A stretch of DNA of 64,000 nucleotides from Ochotona curzoniae (lineage: Eukaryota; Chordata; Mammalia; Lagomorpha; Ochotonidae): the NCBI RefSeq assembly GCF_017591425.1, contig NW_024465751.1:6386001-6450000 (forward strand), given 5' to 3'. Below, piece after piece: positions 1-11,780 of this stretch. Each line of letters begins with the position of its first letter. Within the stretch, counting starts at the first letter, position 1. The position numbers and the translations under genes were made by a program. The notes beneath the pieces are model-generated. The model had not been told where the DNA came from and did not search any database. It worked only from the letters and a program-made list of their open reading frames with translations.

Positions 1-197
1 CCAGAAACCAAGTACTTCTTCCAGGTCTCCATTGTGGGCACAAGGACCCAAGGCTCTGGGCTGTCCTCTGCTGCTTTTCCAGGCCACAAACAGGGAGCCA
101 GATGGAAAGTGGGGCCTCCAGGACAAGAACTGGTACTCATATGGGTTCCTGTGCATGCAAAGTGAGGACTTAGCCACTAGGCTATTGCGCCCAGCCA
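1..197 (-). mobile_element. Lagomorph CSINE, cut by the window edge
   Basis: The window opens inside a tRNA-derived SINE lying antisense. The order 'aggtctcc', 'gggcacaaggacccaaggc', 'ggccacaaacagggagc', 'aggacttagccactaggct' is the reverse complement of the C-element body and head. The tail half lies outside the window. It is diverged at many positions, so it is an old, inactive copy. Such elements are mobilised by L1 machinery and encode no protein. Confidence 0.9.
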
Positions 198-3179
198 CCT
201 GAAATGACTGTCTTAAGAAATTTGGACCTATGAGATTCATCTCCGTAGACATGATTTATATTGGCAAGCTCTAGTTGGAGGAAACTCAGTCACTCCTCAT
301 GCTGCTTTACTTTCCTGGAAATAAAGGGGGTTTTGAGTGAGAGAATAATACAGATGAGATGAACATGGGCTTTGTAGTGAACAGAAGTGGTTTACATTGC
401 TGAATCTGCTGTGGTGAGAGAGCTGATAGTTTAATTCTCCAAGCCTTGATTTCACCCATAGAGAAAATGCACACTACCTTCTCTCCATCTCTTTGTGAAA
501 ACTCAAGGTGGTGTTGTATTCAGACACTCCCTGAAGTGTTGGACAAGTACTGTGCATGTTGCTGGTGAACAGGATACCTTAGACTGAAAAACCCTAACTT
601 GTATAGGCATTTAATTTCACAGGAAACACAAAAACATTTTATGAAACACTTTTGGGAAAAGGCAGGGAGAGAGCAGGTAGCTATGTACATAGTTAACAAA
701 TAGGGGTGTATACTTTGAATGTGGAAGCTAACGTGTTGACTGAGTCACCCAAAAGAATGCCTCTGATATCGATAAGCTCTCGGTGTGGTTTTAGTTGATT
801 TTCCTGAGTAGTCATTTAACCTTCCTTGGAATGGTCACTAGTGCTGGCACGTTTAGAGAACTAACCCTGAGAAAGAATCAGTGTACTAAGAGAGCTGAAT
901 GTGGAGGCAGAATTTACAGGAAGCAATGGAGAGAAGAAAAGAAGGGATTACAAAAGATGGGCTAGGTGCCTGGAATTTCACACCTATGTCATCTCCTTTG
1001 TGGCAAAGGGGAAACTCCCAGGCTACCCTGGATACACTAGTGTATCTTTGATATGCAGAGGGAAACTGCAGAGAACAATGACTACATTATTTCATAAAAC
1101 ACCCTTTGATCCAGATGAAGACACTAGTTTTCCATCTCAAATGTGGCCTGTCGTAGTAGTCCATTTTGTGCTATAAAAGAGTGTCTGAGCCTGAATAACC
1201 TAAACAGAAGAGAGATTGATTTCTTGTGGTTCTGGAAATTGGCAACTCTAAAGCTATTGGGCTTGTATCTGGCCAGAACCTTTATGGTGTATCAACTCAA
1301 AGTACAAGACAAAAGTATACAGATGGTTTGTGTGAGTGTGTTTGTGAGTGTTTCACTGTCTTTCAATGGCTTACTTGTTAAAACCTTGACCCAAGGGTGG
1401 TACCCATGGGAGAGGGTGAAAACTCCATCCAATTATGGTACTGGAGGTGGGCCAAGAGGAGGTCCTTAGCTTGAGGTATGCCCTGGGAAGTTAATTCTGA
1501 CAACATGGTGAATTGTGTAACCTTGGTTTCCTCCCTGCTTCTCTGCTTCATGAGACTCACTCAGCATGGTCTCTACCATCCACTATCTCCTCAGGCACCA
1601 AACTCAAAGGGCTGCCTGACCATGAGCCATGAATACATAAGACCAAGAAACGTAATCAGCCTTCTCCACTCCTTCGTGGCTTCTTTCAGTTATTTTCGTT
1701 AAAGTGATGAATAGCTGGCTAGGAGAAGAGAACGGGTTCCTGCTGTGATGCCTCTGTATTTCTAGCACAGACTCTTCCATGTGCATGCATCCGTAATTAG
1801 CAGGAAAGCTGGGCTAAGGAACGTGAAAGACCTGAGTGGAAATCAGAGGCCTTTCCATTTCCAGCATTTTGATCCTTACAGCTAAATGATAGAGGAAGAG
1901 AGCAGAGATGCACCACTGTCTAGTGGAAGCATCACTGCAGTTCACACAGTGTAAACTGAGGCTCAGGGCTTTGTTACATAACATTAAATCAACAATTCCC
2001 AAAGAAGATGTATCCTCAACTTTTTTCCTCAAATGGGAAAATATCATGGAAACAAAAGAGAAAATGCTGCTGCTGCCGCTAGCAAAATTTACAGAATAAT
2101 CTCACGTGAATATCAGAAAGACATCAAAAATGTGAATGATTGACTAAGCTTGATTTAGCATATGCAAGAATCACACAACTAGACATGGGGTTCACATTTC
2201 AATGTTACTGTTTAAGTAGCCACCAGACAGAGGGGTGGAGGAAGGAAAAGAATGTTCTTCGGATTGCACCTACAAATCACATTGACTGTTAAAAACAAAC
2301 ACAAATTTTAAATTAAAAAATTAAAAATATTTGGAAAAAAAGCAATGTTTTCTGACAAAAAGTCAGTGAACCTAGGATTAAGAACTAAAGGTTTATATTC
2401 CTAACAAAGAGAAAAACAAACCATAGGAGTAAAAAAAAATAGCAAAATGATAATGAAAAATATAAATGAAATCTTATTTAGGAATCTGAGAAAAAATGAT
2501 TACATATTATCAAAACTTCTTGCTTATAAGCCTATCATTAGAAGAAAATTTATAGCCTGAGATGCCTTTGCTACTTCATTGTTGAAAATAAATGAATGAT
2601 TTAATTAAGGCGGAGGAAATCTAGGAAGAAGAAACCACAAAGTAAACCATGAAGGAGAACGTGGGAACAGGCAAACTCAAAAGAGGAAATTCATGACACA
2701 GAAAACAGCACAGGGGACAGAAATGACAAGAAACACTGAATCTTTGAAAAGACCATTGAACAAAACTGACCACAACAAGTCTACTAAAGGGACAAAGTGG
2801 TTCAATCCATTTGTTCCTGGACCCAAAATGCAATTTAGGTAATTCAAACCCTGTCTGTCTGCATCAGGAAACTCTAATAGATCACATGCTATGAGAAGGG
2901 TGGGGAAACCAAGCCAGACAGAAAAGCCCCCAGCTGGGCATTAATAAACTACTGCAAAAAATGGTACCGAAGGTTTTTTGACGTTTGCTGAGATGCGTGG
3001 GCTCTAAGTACTGCGGCACATTTTCCACTTATCTCTAAAAATGTGCCCCAAAGAAAGATGAAAAAGTTAAAACAAGTAAAATGCCTAATGCAAGAGAAGA
3101 AGCCAGACTTGAACTCCAGCACTTTATTGATCTGAGTTGCTTCATCAGACAATTTTTATAGACTATTGATGAGACAGAG
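198..3179. other. Gene-free stretch, no assignable element
   Basis: About 3 kb with no coding region I can support. Open frames are under 110 codons and have no recognisable product. The part at 2280-2560 is strongly A-rich, with A runs and 'aaattaaaaaattaaaaat', and could be a decayed retroposon tail. Nothing else here was identifiable by eye. Confidence 0.5.
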
Positions 3180-3320
3180 CTGATTAGTATACCCTTTTGG
3201 CCAAGGGTGATTCTAAACCACAGAGATGTTCAGTCACCTGCTCAAGGCCGACCAGCCAGGAACTAGCAACGTCAGATTTCACCCCAGGCTGCTCTATTCT
3301 GGAACCCATGGTTGCAAAAG
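3180..3320 (-). mobile_element. MIR SINE fragment
   Basis: The phrases 'cagagatgttcagtcacctgc' with 'aaggccgaccagccagg' and the following 'agatttcaccccaggctg' follow the antisense MIR pattern of an 'agaggttaagt-acttgcc-aaggtcacacagc' block, then 'ggattc-aaccca-gctg'. MIR is an ancient mammalian tRNA-derived SINE. Identity is low and the ends are approximate. Confidence 0.5.
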
Positions 3321-3512
3321 CTTCCACTGACCCGTTTTCTGACACCTGCAGGAGGCCTTGCTCTCCTGATGCCTTCTTTTACACCTCACTGCTTCCCACC
3401 AGTGGCTCTCACATGTCTCGGCTGGCCTGGGATTGCCATACAGCATTCTGAACAGATTAGGCTAGGAAGGGCATGGCCCATGAAAGGAACCCTGTGGGTG
3501 CATGTGTGTGCC

Positions 3513-3562
3513 CACGCGTGCACACACACACACACACACACGCATACACACACACACACACC
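3513..3562. repeat. (CA)n tract, alternating purine-pyrimidine
   Basis: A CA microsatellite preceded by 'cacgcgtg' and interrupted by 'cgcata'. Pyrimidine and purine alternate without a break from about 3513 to 3561. A (GT)-like stretch, 'catgtgtgtg', lies just upstream. No gene is attached to it. Confidence 0.9.
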
Positions 3563-4381
3563 TCGCATCTCCTTGCTCAGCTTTGCTGCTGTCTCCTTCA
3601 GCTGATATTTCTCCTGTTACATAAAGAGAATGGTTTAAAAATGCTTCTTCCATGAGTTTCCTTTCAGTGGATGAATAGAAGAACAAGGTGTTTTGTTTTC
3701 CTTTGTTCCCTGGTAGCACCTATGTGAAGAATTCGTGCTGAAAGCATGAGTCACGAATTCTTGGAGAAAAGCACAAGGAAGTGAATAGCTCTAATACTCC
3801 TGTGAGATGGAGGCTTGAGCCTGTGTGGGAGACAATGAACTGAAACAGCTCAAAGTTTCATTCAAAAACAACTTTCCCCACCCTCACCCCTTCCTCAGCG
3901 AACCCAGCTTGCAGTTCCTTTCTTGTTCCTCTGTCAAATATTTCAGGCAAGTGGAATCAAGTTCTTTTTAGCTGTGAGAGTTTATAATTATTAGCTAAAG
4001 CATTGGTTTGTTGTTCGATAGGCAGCTTGGATTGGAAATAGCTATTTACAGAACAAAGGCAGGAGGGAGGTAGTTTAATGTGGAACAGGGCAAATAAGCT
4101 TGAAATGTATCATTTTTGCATGTGTGCGAGGACTTAAGTACAATAAGCTTTCTACTAAACCCGTTGTTTCAGTGTCACTGCCTGAAATGGACAGAAAGTG
4201 CTTTGTATGAAAAATTAGATCCAACTCCGAGCACAAAGGAAGAGGTTCTCAGAATCTGCTTTCTAGAAACTGACCAGTATGGACAGCCTGCTGATCACCC
4301 CCTTCCAGCCCCAGTAACTCCATTACCTGGAATGTTCTCATTGTACTTGGCTGGCAGGAGGGAGCTGTGCAAAGTCAACTG
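3563..4381. other. Gene-free stretch, nothing recognised
   Basis: Mixed-composition sequence without a supportable coding region. An 88-codon frame starts at 4116. It has no recognisable domain and no splice context, and I treat it as chance. Confidence 0.45.
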
Positions 4382-4418
4382 AGCCAGCTCCTGGCTACTG
4401 GGCATCCAGGAGCTGGCT
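4382..4418. repeat. Perfect 13-bp inverted repeat, 11-nt loop
   Basis: The left arm 'agccagctcctgg' (4382-4394) and right arm 'ccaggagctggct' (4406-4418) are exact reverse complements around the 11-base spacer 'ctactgggcat'. A transcript of either strand could fold into a GC-rich hairpin. The stem is shorter than a microRNA precursor, and nothing shows that the region is transcribed. Confidence 0.9.
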
Positions 4419-5160
4419 GCTGGGGGGCACAGGATGTTTTCTTTGGAAGGAATCCTCCCAAAGAATTTCTTTTCTTTCCATGAGACAATGGAGAGTGGGA
4501 AGTCACTCTGGGTGTGCCTGTTTGTTTCTTTCATATTCATTGCTCAATTCCTTCACAAACATAAGTCCTGGGGCAAAGTGGCACCCAGAAAACCAGCTGG
4601 AATAACTCTGCCAGTGTCAGCAAGATTTGTCCCCGTTGTCTGTGCTTTGGTGTCATTTACATCCCAAAGTCTGCTAGATAAAGAAAGTCTACTGTGTCAT
4701 CTGCCCAACGGCCATGCAGCTTGGAAATGAATTCTGAATCGTCTAAGAGGCATGTGCTTGATTCAGGGCTCAAAAGAATCATCCCTCATCCACACCTCAA
4801 TCAGAACCCCTGTAGTCAATCATTAACAGCACCTTCATTAACGCCACCACTAAGACCACCATGATGAGTGTGTACCACCTTGTCCACCATGACTTCCATA
4901 AGCAGCCCTTCTGCTTAATTCAGCAGTTACTTCCTAAGAATAAAAGCTCACCAGTGTGCTGAGCACAACCAGCCATGGCGCTACAAGAATGTCAAGAACG
5001 AATCATCATGTTTGTCTCAGAGAATGCTATCTATCAGAAGAACCTAGAACTGATACAAATGGTAATTATACAAGACAAGAAGAAATGCATGCTCTGGGAA
5101 ACATAGTAACAAGCTACTGTAGCTTGTTTACAGTCAGTCCAGTCCAGAGGGATAATGTTA
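4419..5160. other. Gene-free stretch
   Basis: No supportable coding region or interspersed element. A 98-codon frame at 4434-4730 has no known domain and no codon signature that I can judge. Confidence 0.45.
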
Positions 5161-5446
5161 AAGATTTATTTATTTTTTTAGAAAGCCATATTTACAGAGA
5201 GATGGAGATGTTGGTTCACTCCCCAAATGACCACAATGGCTGGAGCTGAGCCAATACGAACCCAGGAACCAGGAATGTCTGCATGTGGGTGTACAGTCCC
5301 AAGGCTTTGGACCATCCTCTACTACTTCACCAGGTCATAAGCAGGGAGTTGGTTGGGAAGTGAGGCGCTAGGACATGAGCCGGCTCCCATACAGAGTCCG
5401 ATGCTTGGAGGTGTAGGATTAGCCAATGACCCATTGTGCTGGCCCC
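5161..5446 (-). mobile_element. Lagomorph CSINE, full length, antisense
   Basis: Begins with the reverse-complemented tail 'aagatttatttattt', runs through 'acagagagatgg', 'ggttcactccccaaatgacc', 'ggctggagctgagccaat', 'gtcccaaggctttgga' and 'gggagttgg-tgggaagtgagg', and ends at the head 'attgtgctggcccc'. It has many substitutions and small indels, so it is middle-aged. I saw no clear target-site duplication. Confidence 0.93.
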
Positions 5447-5882
5447 AAATGTCATTTTCTGTAGAATTCTACACTAGGATTTTTTTTCAGCTCTAAACAT
5501 AATTAAGTCATAGTGATTATCCCCTGCCTGGTATGCAGCACTGGCCAGTTCTGTGGCTCCAGTGTATTAGACACTATACCACACCAATGTAATTACGTAT
5601 CATTCCATTTGAGGCTGTAAAATAGCTGATTCCCTGTGGCTGACAGAATTCAGACTCAGCAGGCAAGGAGAGAACAGAGCAGTAAGGGATTTTCTCCCAT
5701 GGGTCTCTGTTATATCAAGTGGGAAAACATCTCTCAGAAGGCTCTGGGAAAAGGTCCTTTCATGGTTCTTTAGGAGAATTGAGTCATCCAGCTTCTTAGA
5801 GCTTCAGGAGAAGAGAGTGGGCAATGAGGATCCAGCATTTGCAGCCTTTCTAGTTAGAGTCAAGAGAAAAAAAAAAGGGAGA
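5447..5882. other. Gene-free stretch
   Basis: No gene or element recognised. A run of ten A's at about 5869-5878 leads into a G-rich block. Confidence 0.4.
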
Positions 5883-5898
5883 GGGGTGGGTGGGTGGG
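5883..5898 (+). other. Compact G-quadruplex motif
   Basis: Four G runs (GGGG, GGG, GGG, GGG) are separated only by single T's. Three 1-nt loops with tracts of at least three G's is the most stable class of parallel G-quadruplex known in vitro. It lies in unique sequence upstream of an L2 fragment. No promoter is evident nearby, so a regulatory role is not implied. Confidence 0.85.
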
Positions 5899-6104
5899 CA
5901 GGAATGCAGATTGCCGGCTATTCTAAAGCCAGATGACATACTACACAGGAGATGCAAACAGCACTCAATGAAAACCTGCTCTGGACCCCAGAGGGGTTTG
6001 CTGGTCTCATAACATGCTATGGTGTCTGTGGACAAAAATCTATGAACCATCATACACAAACAGTGACAAAAGCTACAATAAACAAAGCTTGCTTAATCAT
6101 TTGT

Positions 6105-6262
6105 TTAATGTCTGTCTGGCTGCCTAGTATAGATTTTAAGATTTTGGAGGATAGGGTTAATGTCTATCTTTTTCATCATGATACTCTTGGCACCTAGCCC
6201 AGAACTTGGCAAGCAGAATACCTTCAAGATTTATTAAATGAATGGATGTAAGAGCAAATGAA
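6105..6262 (+). mobile_element. L2 LINE 3' end
   Basis: A diverged version of the L2 terminal pattern: 'gtctgtctggctgcctagtatag', 'gatagggttaatgtctatctt', 'cacctagcccagaacttggca', then a tail ending 'attaaatgaatggatg' and 'aatgaatgaa'. In L2 this reads as a trailing 'cctagcacagtgcctggcacatag..aatgaatgaatg'. It is 3'-UTR sequence only. Confidence 0.75.
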
Positions 6263-6345
6263 TGAACAGTCTTGGCGAGCTGTGGAGATTAACTGAAGAA
6301 AAGATGCTAGCAATGGTAAATAGTGAATGAAAAGGAAGTCATTAA

Positions 6346-6372
6346 CACATGCACACACATACACACACACAT
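6346..6372. repeat. Short (AC)n microsatellite
   Basis: An imperfect AC repeat, 'cacacacatacacacacacac', lies between the L2 tail and an old SINE. It is too short and interrupted to be notable. Confidence 0.8.
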
Positions 6373-6452
6373 GGGGATTTCAAACATTTATAGAATATTT
6401 GCATAAGTGTTTTTTTAAAAAAATTTTAAAACCATATATTTGTTTCCCTTAA

Positions 6453-6698
6453 AAAATATTAGATTAACAGAGAGACAGTGAGAGAAAAATTCAGCGAGAG
6501 ACAAATAGCAATGACATCTAATGGTTCACTTCTCAAATATGCACAGTACCCAGGACCGGGCTTAGCTCAGGCTGGAAGCCGGTCATTTCAATCGAGACTT
6601 TCTACGTGACTGGCAGCGGCCAAGCCAGACCACCGACGTCTTCACTGCTCCCTCATAGGAAATGCACGGCGGCAAGCTGGATCAGGAGCCAGAGCCCC
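6453..6698 (-). mobile_element. Old CSINE (older lagomorph subfamily)
   Basis: An antisense, strongly decayed SINE. 'taatggttcacttctcaaat', 'ggctggaagcc', 'gtgactggcagcgg', 'tgctccctcataggaaatgca' and 'ggcaagctggatcaggagc' correspond to the older C-element subfamily body with its 'gtggcagggaccc' and 'ctgcctcccagggtgcacattagcaggaagctgg' blocks. This type predates the young head seen at 7029. Confidence 0.65.
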
Positions 6699-7028
6699 CT
6701 TTGTCTTCGGAATAGCAGTCCTGCTGATGTTTGCGCTTTGTCTTTATGGTAAAATTACTTTTACGCTTGTAGCATTTTGGTGTCATTGTTTTGTCCCTAA
6801 AATGTTGAACAGAGAAAATGGTACAGTGGTTCAGGGTTAAGGTCCTAAGCAAAATGCTGGAGAGAATTACACAATTTTATTTGTAGTTCCGCATTTATGT
6901 TTTAAGTAATTATCTTTCTCTCACTACTTCTCTTTATTTTCTTTGATTGTTTATAATGGCTTGGTGATGTTCAGGTGATTGAATAATGAACCCTTGTCCA
7001 ACTTCAAATATGAAAAAAAAATATTTTG

Positions 7029-7350
7029 GGCCCAGAGCGGTAACATAGTGGCTGAAATCCTCACCTTGCATGTGCCAGGATCCCAGATGGGTATCGGTTC
7101 TGATCTTGGCAGCTCCGCTTCCGATCCAGCTCCCTGCCTGTGGCCTGGGAAAGATGGAGGACAGCCCAAAGTCTTGGGACCCTGCACCTGCATAGGAGAC
7201 CCAGATGAGGCTGTGGGCTTCTGGTTTGGGATTGGTGCAGCTCTGGTTGTTGTAGCCGCTTGGGGTGTGAATCAGTAGACACAAGATCTTCATCTCTGTC
7301 TCTCCTCCTCTCTCTGTATCTGACTTTCCAAAATAAATAAATAAATCTTA
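7029..7350 (+). mobile_element. CSINE, full length, sense
   Basis: A complete sense copy. The head is 'ggcccagagcggtaacatagtgg'. The B-box-like region is 'ggttctgatcttgg'. The body is 'ccagctccctgcctgtggcc' and 'ttgggaccctgcacctgc', with 'gtctctcctcctctctctgt' before the tail 'aataaataaataaatctta'. An A-rich flank precedes it. The open frames on both strands over this interval come from the SINE, not a gene. Confidence 0.95.
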
Positions 7351-7521
7351 AGAAAAGAATGTTTTAACATGCAACATTTAATACTCAGTTTCACATTACA
7401 AATGGGAAACGGAGTTTGGTTAAAGAGGAAAACTTTAAACAGCAGATAAGAATATTCTCTTTCTTATTAAGATCATCACAGAGAGAAGAGAGAATATTAA
7501 TTATAAAAAGTAATTTAATAC

Positions 7522-8350
7522 GATAGCAAAGACATGGAAACAACCTGGATGCCTGTTCAAAGACGAATGGATAAAGAAACTGGTATATCTACTCCACGGA
7601 AATTCTACCAAACGTTTCCAACTAGAGACCATTATTCTCAGTCAAGTAAGCCAGTCTGCAAGGAAAAAAATCACATGTTCTCTCTAATAGAATGCAACCT
7701 TCATGCAAAATACAGGATCAATAGTGCTTTCAATATTGCTTTTGCTACAACTCAGAGGCACTGATTTTTTTATTTTTATTTTCATTCATTCAAAAAAGTT
7801 GATTTTTTAATATTAATTTCCTTACTGACTCGAAGGTCACACAATAACATCATTTACTTCATGAAGTTCTTTAATTTCTTTTTCATTTCTTCAGTGACAC
7901 ATTAGTCATTCAGTAGCATGTCATTTATCTTAATGTTGTAAAGTTTTTATTTTTCTCTCTATTGTTGATTTTGTTTGAGGGTTTTTCATTAAGGGGTGTA
8001 CGGTAACTGTGCAGTAAAGACTTTCACATACAGATGTGAAGATACAATGCAGAGTGCATCTCTACTTTCAAATCTAAGTCACACTGCCAATGAAACTGTT
8101 GAATATATTTTGACAATAGGATGTTGGGATCTCGGCCAATGCCCATGTCTACAATGTCAGGATCCACTTAGATAGCAGAATGATGGACTTATGACTGGTT
8201 GTAAAGGACTAAATTATTGCAATGATATGGGATAAGTTGATGGAGGGGAGGGGATTTGAGGAGGGAAGTAGAAAAATCCAATAACTTATAGAACTCTATG
8301 ATGGAATATTAAAATATATTAAGTAATTTAAAAATTTAAAAATAATCTTA
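7522..8350 (+). mobile_element. L1 LINE 3' end (ORF2 end and 3' UTR)
   Basis: The first part, 'aaagacatggaaacaacctgg', 'caaagacgaatggataaagaa' and 'catgttctctc', is the universal L1 stretch just past the ORF2 reverse-transcriptase region. The last part (about 8080-8350) matches the reverse complement of 41163-41425: 'aatg-aactgtt-aa-atat-ttgacaata', then 'atgatggacttatg' and a purine tract 'ggaggggaggggatttgagg'. This is the L1 3' UTR with its polypurine block. I could not assign the middle (7780-8060), so the element may be composite. It codes for nothing now. Confidence 0.8.
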
Positions 8351-10947
8351 AAATGTTTATGAAACAAAATAAACAATGCTGAATTCCCTTTGCATTTCAG
8401 GAAACAGCTTCCAGGTGTGAGTTCATTCAAAGACAGATGGCTCCCGCATTCAAGGCACAATCACTCACACACATTCTTGGACTTCCAATATGGTAACACC
8501 ATTTTCTCAATTTACTACCATTCTAATAATGTTCTGTTGCCCACTCTTTGTCAGTGCCACCACATTCATCTACCACAAAGTTCAGAAAGGGATCACTGTC
8601 TTAAACTATTCCTTAAATTTGTCTGTCACCTTTAGCTTCAATGGCTGCTTTGATGGCTGCTGTGTCTCAAGTCTCTACATTAAGTTGATGAAGGAGTAGA
8701 GTTTTTCATTTTTTTCCTTAGCAAATGGTCCTATTTTTCGGGAGGGACTGATAGCCATGCATTGTTGTATCCAAATTACCTTCAAAATATGGTGTCTTAG
8801 GTGATAAGCATCTTAAGATATATCTTTCTCATGTGCATCTAAAAATTATATATATTGTCTGACTACTGTTTTCTGTTCCAAGTAATATCAACCAAGATCA
8901 GTTGATCATATTCACTTTGCGCTTGGGCTGGGCTGATTTGTTCAAGACAGGTGCACCTTTACATCTGATGTTCAGAATGGACAATGAGACTGAAAATTTT
9001 CTGGACATTTATATCTTCTTCTGTCTATTCTATATGGCAGCTTGAATCACAGCAGTTGGAATCTGAGAATATCCTGGGGAAATGTAGACTGGGACCACAT
9101 CTTTCAAAACACTCAGGAAGAACCTGGAAGGTTTATGTTTATCCAGCCGTGGACACCCCAGAAAGTTGTGTGTGCTGCATTCTATTGGTCAATTATGTCA
9201 CCAATACAAGCACATGTTGAAAGTGGACTGTTATTCTTAATGAGAGAAGTTACATAGTGCTTATGATGTTTTTAATGTATTTTGGACTAAATAGCAAAGA
9301 CAAAGTTGAAGAATGAAGAAAAAGAGGATTTGCTTTTCTTTTACAGTGCACTAAATGTTAAAATGCAGGTGAGTTATAAAATATATGGAAACTAAAGGTG
9401 TAAATTAAACTTGAAGACCTAGCAGACACAACAATGAGGACTTTGTACTTGAAAAGACTGTGGAACGGGAAGTGGATGAAAGGATGTGAGTGGCCATATT
9501 GGTGCTGTGAGCATTGGTGATGGGAGATGCAGAGTTGGGGTGGGACATGAGTGGAAATCAGTAGGTATGTGTAGGTCAATGCATCAAAGAGGAAGCAATT
9601 ACAGAAATGTGGAGGAAAATTTGCCCAAGCAGACCCAAATGTTGCAGGAATAGAGAGGATAGATGAGAAAGGTAAAATTTCAAGCGACAATTTATATCAT
9701 CCATAGTATGCATTACGAGATCTTATAAGTGACATACAGAATATTCAAAGATGTTAGATATTGAATGAGTAAAACTCCAACTCACAGTGGCTTTCAAATA
9801 ATGGAGACTAAATTGGTCTATGTAGAAAAAAAAATCCAAGATTGGATCCAGCTTCAGGTATAATTTTATTCATCTGAATAATAATACTAGAGTAATTTAT
9901 TTTCTCTTTTCCAATGTGTGCTATTTTTTTCTTGGTTACTTCATGTAATGTGGACAAAATATCTGAAGTGGCTGCAAAAGTCAGAGCTGCACTCTATCAA
10001 ATCCTGCGGAAGAGATCATGTGCTAACAGAAAGCCTCACACAGGTTTTCTTGTATTTAGTTGGCTCTTACTAGGCTCTAGAAACCAACATGTCCTTCCTT
10101 GATGGCTAGTTCCTCTTTGTTCTGAGTTTCACAGTATCAGGCATCTGTGTGGATGTACCATAACTACCTATGAATACATAGTGTGTCTTTAATTCTGGGG
10201 ATCAGTGTGAGGAAGCTTTTATTTTCCAAACATGTTCGTAAAATAATTCTTCCTCTCTTACAGATCCTGTAGGACTCACCAATTGTCCTTAAATGAATGT
10301 TCCTTGTTCTTGACTCTGGACAAATAGAGTATATGACTTCCCTGAAATACAGAGTACAAAAAAGAGATGCATAATATTTTCAAATGAGATCATAAAGATG
10401 CTACGTGTTTTTCTTCTACTTCTCTTGTAACATGGCCTCAGATTCTAATGAAGCATAAATATTTCATGGAGAGGTCTCAAGTTCCTCACATGGCATCCTC
10501 TGCTAGGCTTTCAAGACGTAACTGCTGACTAACTCTGCCAACCATATGAGTGGATCATGTTGAAAGAGGATCTTCCAGTCCTAGGTACTCCATCACAACT
10601 GATGCCGTAGGGAAATGTGCGTGCTGCTCTTGCTATACCCTGCCCAAGCCAGAGATTCATGAGTGAGACAAGAGGGCACTTCAAGAAGTTTGTTAAAAAA
10701 AATTAAAAGTGGTTTATTCCAGTATAAAAGTGTTTGACAATGGTTTTTCTGTAATATGTGTTTCTGTAAATGCTTTTGAAAACCTATCATAAATGATTAT
10801 GGTTATTCTAAGTCACTAATCTTTGGATGACTGTCATGTAGTAGTAAATAGCAGGGACAAAATACATTAAAATAATTCAGTTTTATCAGATCCTGTTCTG
10901 GCTTTACCTTTTAGTAATAAAATGGACGTTTTTCAGATTTAAAAAAA
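8351..10947. other. 2.6 kb gene-free stretch
   Basis: No coding region or element I can name. The largest frame (110 codons, minus strand, 9358-9690) has a biased, pyrimidine-derived composition and no known domain. Decayed L1 material may continue at the left edge. This is one of the emptier parts of the window. Confidence 0.5.
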
Positions 10948-11296
10948 AAGATTTTGTGTTATTATGTTATTTTTATCATCATCATCATCATCATCATTGG
11001 AAAGGCAGATTTACAGAGAGAAAGAGAGACAAAGAAAGATCTCCCAATTGTTGGTTCACACCGCAAATGGTCATAATGGTTGGAGCTGAGCCAATCTGAA
11101 ACCAGGAGACAGGAGGTTCATCCTGGTCTCCTATGTGGGTATAGGGTCCAAGGCTTTGGCCCATTCTTTGCTGTTTTCCCAGGACACAAGCAGGGAGCTA
11201 GATCCAAAATGGAGTTTCCAGGACACGAACTGGCACTCGTGTGGGATGCTGAAGCTTGTCCAGGAAGGATTAGCCAGTTGAGTTATTGTACCAATC
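10948..11296 (-). mobile_element. CSINE, antisense, with (TCA)n in its tail
   Basis: The body is recognisable from 'ttggttcacaccgcaaatgg', 'ggttggagctgagccaatc' and 'cccaggacacaagcagggagc'. The tail on the left has expanded into a clean TCA trinucleotide run at about 10975-10997. The head at the right end is degraded ('ccagttgagttattgtacc'). Confidence 0.92.
10975..10997. repeat. (TCA)n microsatellite
   Basis: Seven to eight uninterrupted TCA units replace the usual 'tttatttattt' tail of the SINE that contains it. SINE A-tails often seed microsatellites. Confidence 0.9.
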
Positions 11297-11780
11297 TGAT
11301 TTGGTTTTGAATCTTTTGTTTTAACTCATTGGTTCCAAACTCAAGGTGAGAAACTTAGCTTGTGCATGTTTCATAGACTATTGGAATAGTGATTGATGAC
11401 ACAGTTGTGTACAATCTTTAAAATATTGTTCAGATTCTGACATATCTTACTGGGAAGACTCCAGAAAGGAGACAAAGAGCTTTCATAAGTATTCAATGGT
11501 GAAAATCATTTTAAAACTTGAGAGCACTCTCAAATTCATCATTCATTTATCTGTCTACTCCCCAATCTAGTTCATCTCTTTACAGAAAGTCAAAAAATAA
11601 GCCTGGCCAGTGGGCTTTTCATATAGAAGAGGAAAGAGAAGGAAGTTTTTGTACTTACACAGTTTTGGTAGGTGGCTTGCATTAGATTCACATTGAATAG
11701 ATTGTTTAAAACAATACAAAACTTTCTGACATGGAGAGACATATCAGGAGAGAAATATTGATCAAGAACATAAAGTTTCA

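Noticed and set aside
10975..10997. TCA triplet run as a possible coding Ser/His repeat
   Set aside because: It sits in the tail of an antisense SINE and is a tail-derived microsatellite.
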